Of a DNA stretch of 64,000 bases, positions 54,178 to 64,000 are shown in pieces (the stretch's first letter is position 1; every line of letters begins with the position of its first letter). Origin of the DNA: Neonectria sp. B-13. Its lineage: Eukaryota > Ascomycota > Sordariomycetes > Hypocreales > Nectriaceae. The translations under genes were made by a program, and so were the position numbers. Under the pieces are notes generated by a model, which searched no databases, was not told where the DNA came from, and saw nothing but the letters and a program-made list of their open reading frames with translations. The stretch spans positions 992,001 to 1,056,000 of the forward strand of contig NOKP01000020.1 of assembly GCA_002682825.1 (NCBI GenBank), read 5' to 3'.

Positions 54178-56355
54178 TCAGCCCTTCCGCGTCAGATACA
54201 CCCAGAACAAGACTACCATCCACACAGTACGCCACATGGTCGTCCACAACTCGCGTCCCACCACCCCGAGCGCCTTTCGACCGACGACACGTCGGTCTGT
54301 CTTGGCCCCGTCGTAGAGGTCGTTGTCGAGATGGATCCGCGGCCCGCCGTCGGTTCCCCATCCCCACCGCTTCGCATTTGGTCCGGCGCGGCGCGACTGC
54401 CACCGAGACGCCGTCGGGGGCCCCGGCGATGGCCCCGGCGATGTGGTCCGGACCCCACGAGGCGCTGTTGCGGTGAGCCGCGACGGGAGGTAATGGCTCG
54501 ATGCGCCCGTCGATGTGGCCCGCCGTCGGCCACCAGTTCTAAAGGTATCCGGGGGATCCAGCTTGTCTTTGTATACAGGTAGGACCGGGGACGGCTTCAC
54601 GGGCTCCAGAGCGAAGGGCGTGAGTGAGATGGCAGGTACAAGCAGCGCGCGAACTGTCAGGAGGACGAGGGTGACGATGCCGAACATTGCATACTGCATG
54701 TACGTGTGGATCTGGTTGGGGAGGAGACACAGATGTGTCTGAAGCGTAGCCTCCGGAGCACCAGGTATCGGCTTACCATCCGCATCGACGGGGTTGTACA
54801 AGCTGGCCATGAGGAAGCCCGGCGTCGGCACGCCCATGGCCATGCTCATGCTCTTGACCGTAATCTCACGAACCCCTTCCTTGGCCGGGGAGTGCACCAC
54901 CTCGCAGTAGTCGTGATCGTCTCCCGAGAAGACGTGGATAACGTTGCCCACACTCTTGACCAACTTGACCGAGTCGGCTTCGTTGAGCACGTTCTGGTAC
55001 TGATATCCGCCCGTGACGCTGATGGCGTTACGATTATCTGGGATAAGCGGGCCTTTTTCACCATCTTGTCGCTTCGTCGGCGGCCAGTGTTCGCGGCGTG
55101 GTCCGCATGGCGTTCCGGGGTCGCGATACAGCGGCACATGGGTGAGAAGAATCGTAGGGAAGTCCGGGGCCTTGTCGCTAACATCTGAACGGGGTATCCT
55201 ATCCAGGTTCGCCTTGTCCAGCTCCTCGACCTCATGAGCAAACTGCAATCTCTCGTCAGTGCCGTGCCAGAAGTTCAGTTCTTCCTGAGCAGCCCTCCGC
55301 TTGGTGGCCTTGATGTCGGTCAGGAATTGATGGACGGGTTCGTAAATCGGCCGTAGGTCGTGGGAATCCCGATATGAAGACGTGCCTGCGCTCAGCGAGA
55401 GGGAGTCGACGGACACAATGGTGTGGTTTCCGACAACGTCGACCCGGTTTACGTCGCCGAAGAAGGCGCTGAAGCGGTCCCGGAGAGGAACCTGAACCTG
55501 CGCGCCAAAGCCCAGGTCATGATTTCCAGGCAAGCTGGCAACGAGCTTTCGCCCACGTTGCCACGGCCCGGGAGCTTCGTCCCCGCCCTTCCAGCTATCA
55601 AAGAAAATATCGCCAAAGCGCTCGTACTCTTCCATCCAATATTCATTACCGTAGTTGCTGTGCCAGTCCTTGACCAGTTCCTGCTCGTCCTTGGAGCGGG
55701 GGCGACCCCATTTGGGGTCGACGAACTTGCCCTGGCGCGTCTTCCACTCGCGGCCGCCGTCGAATAGATCGCCCAGGAAGAAAACGCTGTCCGGGTGTAG
55801 GTGGTGTTGGAGGGCGTTGTAGCCGCGGCGTAGGTAGTTGTCGGTGATGACGATAGTGAGGGGGTTGAGGGGCCAGGGGCGGCCTGGATATGAGTGCTGG
55901 TCGATGAGTTGGGGATCGGCGACGAAGATGAGGTGATGGGGCTTTGTGCCTTTGGGCTATGTCATAGTTAGTTTCCGGATGCATTGCAGGTTGGACGTCG
56001 TCCCAGTCTCCCCCTCCCCGCCTGTTTGACATACCCATTTCTCCCAGTTGTCCCAGTCGCAGTCGGCCACCTTGCTGTCAAAGATCCAACACTCTCCCCA
56101 CATCAACACCACGATCCAGATTGCCACCAGCATGTGCGGGAAGCTCAGCAGGCGCCGGGACGACAGGTTCGCACGCACCCTCCTGGCCACCCGAGCACCC
56201 AGCGACGCCGCCAGGGACCGTCCTGGCCCGGCCGCCCACGCACTCAGCATCTGGGCCGTCTGCCGCACGCCCGTCGTTAACGCATGGGCGACGAACTGCA
56301 GCTGACGGGGGAGTTTGCTGCTGGAGTTGAGCTGCTGGTAGTGGCGGCGCGACAT
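54178..56355 (-). CDS. Cdc1/Ted1-like ER metallophosphoesterase
   Basis: Membrane metallophosphoesterase of the Cdc1/Ted1/PGAP5 group, which removes ethanolamine phosphate from GPI-anchor mannoses to allow ER export of GPI proteins. Exons 56355-56035 and 55956-54178 (78-bp intron, donor GTATGT) give 699 residues. A basic N-terminus leads to a membrane segment (about 72-89). The catalytic domain shows the family's metal motifs in order: FVADPQLID, FFLGDLFDGGR, SLPGNHDLGFG, LLTHVPLYRD and FSGDDHDYCE. DPQ instead of DxH in motif I is normal for this group. Two more hydrophobic segments follow (YAMFGIVTLVLLTVRALLVPAISL and TMWRTVWMVVLFWVYL), separated by an Arg/Ser/Pro-rich disordered stretch. 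Whether it corresponds to yeast Ted1 or Cdc1 cannot be settled by eye. Confidence 0.88.
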
Positions 56356-57335
56356 GATGGCGCCATGCCCTTGCTCTTGCGCGACCCCCTGTTCGTGTGC
56401 GTATCGTGGAGTGCTGGACGTTTTTGTGTTGTTGGGCTGCTGTGTCCTGTGTATTGCGTATCGTCACTCGGACGGGTCGACCAACGTTTGGGGTTTCTCC
56501 AAATGCCTTGCCCAGTAGTGGCGCAACACAGTATCGAGTCGAGTTGAGTCTCAGCGGAAGCTGCTTTGTCAATTGCAGTGAGCGGGATCGCTACTGTTGT
56601 CAAGGCGGTTGAGGTGGCGATGATTCTCGTTGCTTGGAGAGGCGAAAAGGAGGGAAGCTTCAAGGTGTGGTGCTTGTACTACGTATGCTTGTGGTGGCAC
56701 TCGAGGTGGACAACGGCGACTGAGTGCCACAGTCCAGAGTGGATGCCTCCTTTCGATCCAATGGCTGAAATGATTTGCTGCGTCTGTTAGTCGGGTGTTT
56801 TTCCGGGGACTTGTTTAGCGGCCTCCCTGGCAGACTGGCCTGCCTTAGCGGCCCACTACGAAGTACAGGGCATCATGGCACTATCGCGGGGGGGGCTGCT
56901 CCAGGGGTTCCAGGGGGGCTGCCTTGGTACCGAAATAGTCGCATCGGTCTCTTGATATGAATAGAACTCTGAGGGAAGTGGCCCAATGATCCATTGGATC
57001 CCGTCGCGGGGAACATCCATCTAGTATCGTCTTAAAATGATCCGGCCGTATATATCTTGATGCCTATGTAATTAGAGATCCAATCCAGCAACCTCTGTCA
57101 AAGTATTTTTGCTACATATGCCTCATATGTGATCCTCCAACTGCGCCCAGAAATGCAAATGCAAAATACCCAGAAACAATGTACGTAGCCTCACGGCCAT
57201 CATATGTATAACGAACCTTGCACCCGAAGGTAAATTCAGAAATCCAATCCCAATCCAGTAAATCTCATCAGAGACCTCTATACGTGCCACTTAAAACATC
57301 CGTCGCTTTGTCTCCGTGTCTGTGGTTCCGCCTCC
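56356..57335. other. Gap between Ted1-like and PhoD-like genes
   Basis: 980 bp: the upstream region of the Ted1-like gene and the 3' region of the PhoD-like gene (both minus strand). No gene seen. Confidence 0.45.
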
Positions 57336-60300
57336 CTACCGCCGGGGGTAATCATCTTCCTCATCGCTGTATTCATCCTCATCCTGAGGCTGAACCTTCT
57401 CGGGCTTCTTTCGGAAGCTCAGCAGTCGCTTGAATCCAGTCGGCTCCGCTGGTCTCGCCGGCTCCGCTGCCGCCACGGGCACGTCGTCCACCTCCGGGCT
57501 GTACTCGTACAGTAGTTTCGGCACCAACAGCCGATATGGCGCCGTGATGCCCGCCGGGTCCTTTGGGTTCACTTCGACGTTCAGACAAATGTCCAGGCCG
57601 CCCTCGAGGTTCACCTCATACTTGTCAGCCTGGCGCTTCTGCTTTGTCGACAATCCAGTCGGCGTCCGGTGGAAGGGACGCCGTGCGGGATCTTCTTCCT
57701 CTGCTCTTCCTCCACCCATGCCTTGAGAGCCAGTGGTGTGCACTCTTCGTGGAGGATGAGCCATGTACTGTGAATCGTCACCTACGGTGTACTCCTCGTA
57801 TGCCGCACCGCCACGAAGTCCAGTCCCGCGCTGCCGTCTGGGAGACGGAGGCTCATCCCAGTATTCTTCATCTGCGGGCTCGTCTCCCCAGTTCCCGTTG
57901 ATGCCACCGTCATCGGGGCGACGTTGACTGCTGCGACGACCAAAGCTGAAGAGACCACCCTTCTTAGGCGCTTCGCCGTGGTCAACTGACATGGACCGAG
58001 TGAGCTTTGCGGGCTTCTCGGGCTTTTCCTTGCTGTCCTTGCTGGTCGAGTTCCGGCGTGATAGGCTGCGGAACAGACCACCAACGCCCCGCGTAACGGG
58101 CGGCCGGGGTCCCCGGACCGACTCTCTTGACTCGATCTGAGGTTCTGCAGCCGGCCTGCTCTTAGACAGAGAAAATCTCCGCAAGAGGCCGCCGCCGCCG
58201 CCAGTCGGCGGTGGGCTCGGGGTCCTATCATAAGACGATTGAGGCGGTGTTGGCGGCGGTGTTGTGCCAGGGGCCCATTCACGAATGGAGCACCAGTTTC
58301 GATGCGGCAAAAGATGCTTGTTGTTCCTGGGCTTCCCGTCGACGCCTTGTTGGAACATAGGGATCATGTCCTCGTCCGTTTGCTTGTCGAAGTGGTGCAC
58401 CTTGTTCCGCTTGTTCAGCACGTCCGCCATGAGGTCTGGGGGTGGCGTGTTGGCAATGGCCGACGATATGATGTTTGGCATGTATCGTGGGTCCTTATGC
58501 TTGGCCAGTCCCAGCTTAGGGTTGGAGTAGAACTGTCCAACAGCAGCCAGGTGCACGTCACCGCTATTCAAGTTAGTGGTTGATTATCAGTTTCTCGATC
58601 GTTTTTAACGTACCTTAGAATTGTGATGCGGACCGACTTGTCAATGGCAAGATCTTGCAGGTCCTCGATCACGACGCTCCGCTCTTGTTTGTGGTTCTTA
58701 GCCGTCCAGTGGTCGTTCAAGTCATCCAGGACCTCAACACCACCATCGATATTGTTAAGCGCCTTGCCAAAGACGCCCGTCCTACCCAGGGCTTTCACAG
58801 GGTTCATGAGCCTGGAAGTCAGACTAGCAAAATGTCAGCTCAGATACTCCAGCCAAAATAACAACGAGTAACTTACATATTCTCCAACCATACCAGTCTC
58901 GGATACGCGATTGGAACGCCGAGGAGTACCAGAAGGTGCTCAACTTGGCCACGGCGCAACTCTGCATAGAGCCGGTTCATAATCTTCTCCCAAGTCTGGT
59001 CTGAGATGACGTCATGCTCGGTTCTCTCCATGCGGGCGTCAATTGCAACCAGGGCAGCCTTGGCGCCCACGGATACGAATATACTCCGGCCGAGTTCGCC
59101 AATATAAGGACCGGGTTTGGCACCCATAACCCAGCTTGGCTCCGTCTTGTCCGTCTCATCCAGGATAGTCTGCTGCTGGAACAGCATGTAGTACTTGAAG
59201 GCCACGGCGCCCAGGCCACGGAAGACGGGAGAATTCATGTCGTGGTGCGGGTATGAGCCATATCCGTCAAAGATGTCGTGGTCATCCCACATATTGACCA
59301 TGGGGATCTGCGAGTTGGCCAAGCCAAAGAGACCCTGGGAAAACCACATGCAATAGCGCTCTAGATAGAACGTCTCCAGCTGGTCCTGCATCTCAGGGGT
59401 GAGGGAAGCCGTGTGCTTGTGAATGGGGTTGCGGATTGACAGCCACTCCTGGAACAGATCGCATTGCGCGGAGCATCCGAGGTGCTCATGATCAAGTTCA
59501 CAGGGACGGCCACCGCCGACGGCGTCGTTGTAGATCTGATCACCGCCTCCGATCATAAGATGGAACGGGTTGGTCTGGTGCGTGTTCAGCACATCGCGCC
59601 ACATGGGATCAGGGCCGCTCAGCTCGTCAGATTTCACACTGAGACTGAAGCCGTTGCAGCTGTGGAACATCATGTTCATCGTCTGTCCAAGGGCGGGCAC
59701 CCAGAATCCCGTAGCCGGACCGCGATTGATGCGGTAGGCGATCCGTTGTTGCCTCTCTCGCAGCTCAACCTCGATGTTGAACCGCCAGAACGTGTATCCT
59801 CGCTCAGTGTGGAGACGGAAGCCTCTGACATCCTTGTACTTTTGAACCTTCTCGCCATCGATGCCGACTCGCTTCCTGCGGCTGGCAAAGGTCCCCGGAA
59901 GTTCTGTTGAGCCATCGGCAGGTAGTATGTCTGGTGGGCTCCGGCTCTGCTCGAAGAGGCCTTCATCCGTCTCATCGCGAGACAGGTCTTTTGCCTCTTC
60001 CAGGTGCTCCACAGGCCTAACGTAAAGGGTTTCTCCTCGTCGGCCGAGTTTCGGGTGGCCCACAATGGGGTCGACATATTCTGGAGAAAGGTCGCCCTTG
60101 ACGCGGTGTGGAGGAGGCGGCAGCAACTCAATGCCTTGAACAAACAGTCGGAGAGTTGGGGCAATTTCGTAGGAAGAGTCGGAGTCTTGCGTGACAATCA
60201 TGACACTGCCTCTCCAGAGTTCTCGCTCGGAGTTGGCAGTACCCCGTTGCGGCCGAGTGGTTACCTTTTCTCGCCTGATGCCACAGTATCTCAACAACGG

Positions 60301-62456
60301 ACCGCACTTCATGAACAATGGGGGCTTGAACCGCGTAGGGGCTGAGAGCTTTATGTTAGCAAGCCTGTCGGCGACAAATAAATGAGCGCATGCTTACCAC
60401 TTTCGTCGTATTCGCCATCAAAGGCCTCTGCCTTGCGTGGTCGGGATGAATAACTACGGCGGCGGCCATCCTCTTCCCACCACGCCGAGCTCGGGTCCGA
60501 AGGAGTCCGATGGTGTTCCTTGGGAGTCTCGTCGAGGTCCAGCAGGGTGCCGGCTAGGGTACCAACAGTCGCCTTCTTCCATTCGTCGAGATACTGAGGC
60601 GGCTTGTACAGACCATCACCGGGGGTCATATCTTCACGTCGTTTGAACACCATGTTGGAGAAGTGATGGTGATGAGAGCCCTCGGAAGAGAAGCTGTCTG
60701 CTCTTTCCGCACGTCTTCGCCTAGTAGCCGCGTCCTGTGCATCAGCATGGTCATCCTGCACTCCCTTTGCAAAAGTTTTACCCCGTGCGACTGGCGGGAT
60801 GTACTCTTCGTCGGAGTAGTACTCTGCCCTTGGTGCAGGTTCAGTGGCGCGTCGCCTCACACCCTGGTTGTCGTCTGGCATCTGGATTCTGATGGTTCGG
60901 CCACCAGCGTCAACAGATGGTCGACCACCGACGTCAATGGACGGCCTTCTCCCATCGGACGGGGCCGGGGGGAGCTCTTTGTCTCGGGTGGATGGCGGGA
61001 AAGCCCGCGAGTCGTAGTACAGCTGTTCGGCTGGGGGTGGGTTCTTCGAACTCGAGGCTATCTCCCTCTTCATATGATACCAAGGGTCTCCCGGAGGAGG
61101 TTTCTTCAACTTGTTGCTGCCGCTCCTTGTGAGAGAAAATCCTCCACTGGGGACGAGTGGCGACTGCGGTTTGGGCGGCCCCTGCTCCGAGAGCGGCGCG
61201 GTATCTTTGGCGGCACGTTCACGGAAACTCAGGTTGCGCTTCGGAAATCCAGAGTCTGCCTCGGGGTGCCTCTGGGCAGTTACAACGTCTTCTGGGTCCT
61301 GCAGCGCCCCTGAACCGTAGTAGTCTGGTTCTTCATACGGGTGTTGCGTGAGAGGGCCTTGGCGGGTCGAGTTGTCTCGCTGGATTGGCGCATTTCTAGG
61401 TGCTCCTCTAATCACTTCTCTCGGTGCTTCTCGAGGCACATCTCTGATCACTTCTCTCGGTGCTTCTCGGGGTACATCTCTCGAAACCTCTCGGGGAGCC
61501 TCCCTGGATACTTCTCTCTGCACCGGGGCTTGCCTGGTAGCCACTGGTATGGCTACTGAGGGTCGTCGCGCATGGCCGGCGGATGGTTGTCGGTCGTGGA
61601 ACCGGACTTGGTGGTCAACAGGTTTCTCTTCAGCCCTAAGGGCTGCTCTTTCTCTTGCACGGTGTTCAGCAGCTTCGACTCGGGCTCGCTTCTCCTCCTT
61701 GGTGATGCTATCGAGCGTCAGCTCAAGCCTTTGGAGGGGTGATCGGTCGTCTGCGAACTTTTTTCGGCGACTTGATGTTCCAGTAGTGGCCCTTCTGGAC
61801 GGCGCGTTGTTGTATGCGGAGGCGGTCGAGTCTTGTCGGGCAGGCTCGCCAGGAGCTCTCCCGGGGTACTGTGAACCCCCGGTCCTACCACCAGAACTCT
61901 TGTAATATTCCTCGGCCTCCATGTCGTCGTCGTCTTCGTCCTCTACGGGGGTAGGGTCGGCCAATTGAGAGGATCCTCCCGGTGCGTCGGGCGCCGTGTA
62001 GGTGTAGGGAAGTCCGCCGTTGCCGTAAGGGTGGCGGTAGCTCACCGGAGGGCCTCGAGAGGCCTCGGGGGCGGTGGGAAGAGAGGGTGATTCAGGTTCG
62101 TCGAAGTCTTCCTGATTGCGGCTGGGACGGCGTCGTCTGAAGTCGGAAGGCTCTGAAGTTGGGTCGCGAGGAGGTCCGCGTTGGTAGGAAGGCGGTCTAG
62201 GAGCGAGGCCTTGGGCAGGAAAGCTAGAGGAGGAGGGAGAGTCGTGAGGACTAAAGGTAGACTCAGAGGGCGCCTCGGTAGCCTGTGTTTGAACAGAAGC
62301 ACGATTAGATCTACGAACTGGCTGTACGTCCAGCGAGGATCTGCGGTCAGCATTATAGGTGTAGTCGTCCGACTCAGACCTGCGGCGGTGATGGGTGGCC
62401 TGGGTGACCTGGGCGACCTTGGGCCCCGGCAGCTGGCCCCAGTAGGGCGTGGACAT
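57336..62456 (-). CDS. Large PhoD-like phosphatase protein (1649 aa)
   Basis: Fungal PhoD-like metallophosphatase. Exons 62456-60398, 60341-58877, 58811-58614 and 58563-57336 (introns 56, 65 and 50 bp; GTAAGC, GTAAGT, GTACGT donors), 1649 residues. The N-terminal 690 residues are disordered, Arg/Ser/Pro-rich, with a REVSREAPREVSRDVPREAP-type repeat coded at about 61390-61500. The catalytic region spans about residues 700-1300 with metal motifs GGGDQIYND (about 952), NMWDDHDIFDGYG (about 1040) and SGDVHLAAVG (about 1241, made by the last splice join). The C-terminal 300 residues are again disordered, with RRFSLSKS, SRRNSTSKDSKEK and an acidic end (DEDEYSDEEDDYPRR). There is no signal peptide or membrane span, so it is probably cytosolic. 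Its substrate is not known to me. The three CDS-length minus frames belong to this one gene. Confidence 0.88.
61390..61500 (-). repeat. 12/24-bp coding repeat REV(S/I)R(E/D)(A/V)P
   Basis: Six or so imperfect tandem copies of a tetrapeptide pair (REAP-REVS/REVI-RDVP) inside the N-terminal disordered part of the PhoD-like protein. Seen both in DNA (TCTCTCGGTGCTTCTCG-like units on plus) and protein. Confidence 0.8.
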
Positions 62457-64000
62457 TGAGAGCGACGATGAGGCTGTGATTGGGTGTCGATTGAGCGAAG
62501 AGGGCGTCTGGGAACGATGCGAGGGGGTGGGCGGGCGTCTAGGTGAGGATTGGAGCAGCAAAGCAACGACCCAGCGAGACGAAAAGAAGATCCAGGCAGT
62601 TGCTAGTTGCTAGTTGCTAGTTTGTAAGGTCCAACAACCTCTCGCGCGATGGAGAATGGAGATGATGGCGGGTCGGGGCGGGGCGTCCAGGGCGCATGCG
62701 AGCTGCCGGGCTAGCCAATGCTGTGCAGCACTGAAGAGTCGAGCGACGCAGGCGTGTGCAGCAGCCAGCGGGAAAGAGCTTGATGATCTGCAGGGGCTGA
62801 GAAGGGAGTGCCGAGTGGAAAGGACGAGGTTGAAAGATGGAGGCGCAAAGAGAGGATAGCACGGACAAGTGAAGGAGGATCGTGGGCAGATGTGAGATAA
62901 TCGAGGAGCTCTAGTACGAAGAAGTACTACGTAGGACTGTAAATCAAGTAGCAATAGACGGATGGCCCGTGTTCTCCACACCAGCTAAGTACGCCAGTGG
63001 AGGCTAGGTGTCCGCCCGGTTTTTGCCTGTCAAGTAGTTACTCTGGGGCTGCGAAGCCGACGGGCCACCAATTCGTCCCCCAATTCGTCCACACCACCGC
63101 AAGCTCCGAGCTGAGCGGCGGATGGCGCTTTGTGCAGCCCTGAAAACCAGGCATTTCTGGGTCTTACGAAGGCAGAATGTACTACATACGAATACTATAC
63201 TCCGTACGCTCAATAAATGCAATGCACGAATCTCTGCCCCTGGCAAGCTGCGGAACACACACGCCCTGCAAGTGGCCGGAGTCTCTTGACAAGGACACCC
63301 GGATACTACATAGTATGTAGAAAAGAAGGCGGTCGGGGAGGCGCTAAAGAGGTGGAGAGCCGGACCCGGTGGAGCTTTCCCGGCCTTCCGTTGGGCTGGG
63401 GCTGGGCGGCTAGACCATCACCAAACTGGCAAGCTGTTCGAAAATGCTGGGCTGGGACTCTGGGATAGACTTTTAACTGGGCTGGGCCGCTGGGGAAACG
63501 GTTTGGGCTGCGTCGACAAACGAGACAAAAAGCGGGTGGCTGGTCAAGCGAGGCGGACACGAGCGGAGCAAGGAACGGGTGGTGGCTGAGATGACGATAT
63601 CCGTACCGGTATTCACGGGAGGACCGACCAGGCGCGCTGTTGTCAGAAGAGAGGATGAACGCATAGCACATACTTGAACAATCGCGGTTCTTGGTGTTCT
63701 GCAGGTTGGAATGGCATCATGATAGGCGACCGAGATGTGATGGAGGCGGTACGGTACGTACCTTCCTCGATTGAATGGATCTAGTACCTCGCACTGCAGC
63801 TCTCAGTCTGAGCTACAGTGGTTGATAAGTGGCACCAAAGTCCCGTCCCGTCCCTCCCATCCATCCATCCATCCATCCATCCATCCATCCAATTCTTGGT
63901 CTGGTCCCGGGCAGCTGGCGCTCGGTGCGGGATGGCCCGGGCCACCAAAATCAAACCTACTTTTGTCTGACATTTTCCTGCCACTTTTCCAACCCCAGCA
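62457..64000. other. Right-end intergenic region
   Basis: No gene seen. The first 240 bp lack a minus-strand ATG and probably include the PhoD-like leader. A GCTAGTT triplet repeat lies at 62600-62623 and a CCAT microsatellite at 63858-63892. Confidence 0.45.
63858..63892. repeat. (CCAT)n microsatellite
   Basis: Nearly nine perfect CCAT units, no coding context. Confidence 0.85.

Overview
The window reads as nuclear DNA of a filamentous ascomycete (Pezizomycotina, most likely Sordariomycetes). The signs are short introns (50-78 bp, one of 216 bp) with GTAAGT/GTATGT-type donors and CTAAC/CTGAC-like branch sites, GC-rich third codon positions, long pyrimidine-rich leaders, and a gene set typical of that group. 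I cannot name the genus. There are no tRNA or rRNA genes, no CRISPR arrays and no recognisable transposase or reverse transcriptase. I placed 22 protein-coding genes and worked out the exon joins by hand; about 15 can be named.

Layout. 1-4449: no gene until the leader of an acetate permease (4450-5425, AcpA/Ato type), then an FAD fumarate reductase (6813-8381). 8741-11952 (-): a large signal-anchored WSC-domain wall protein with a proline/glutamine minisatellite. 12628-14136 (-) NPT1 and 14968-17660 (+) UTP4 are divergent. 17661-22407 is empty. Then come PNG1 (22408-23860), a SWIM+RING protein (24772-25849), an MDR reductase (26613-27782), a small four-CxxC protein with a PCNA-binding-like motif (28218-28892), an MPDU1-like PQ-loop protein (29265-30176, -), a DUF7514-like protein with an RD/RE tail (32187-34016), biotin synthase (35706-37187) and a 334-aa orphan (39934-40938). 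GCN5 (41988-43318, -) is divergent from OST5 (43720-44071), with RAD1 close behind (44233-45257). 45258-49464 is AT-richer and gene-poor, with one doubtful small ORF. Last come a 729-aa orphan, a 250-aa membrane-anchored orphan, CDC26, a Ted1/Cdc1 phosphoesterase (-) and a 1649-aa PhoD-like phosphatase (-).

How the genes relate. This is ordinary housekeeping chromosome, not a metabolic cluster. Four unlinked genes touch ER glycoprotein or GPI-anchor biology (PNG1, MPDU1-like, OST5, Ted1-like). Several serve the nucleus and cell cycle (UTP4, GCN5, RAD1, CDC26, perhaps the four-CxxC protein). Others serve cofactor metabolism (NPT1, BIO2, fumarate reductase).

No wholly new system is evident. 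The most interesting observations are: a PNG1 whose catalytic cysteine is valine; long strand-specific ATG-free leaders (about 950, 670, 625 and 400 bp); an uncharacterised zinc-type protein with a QxxLxxFW motif; a WSC protein with a duplicated CxxCxxGWFC module; a strong imperfect inverted repeat in the MDR promoter; and recurrent perfect palindromes in intergenic DNA.
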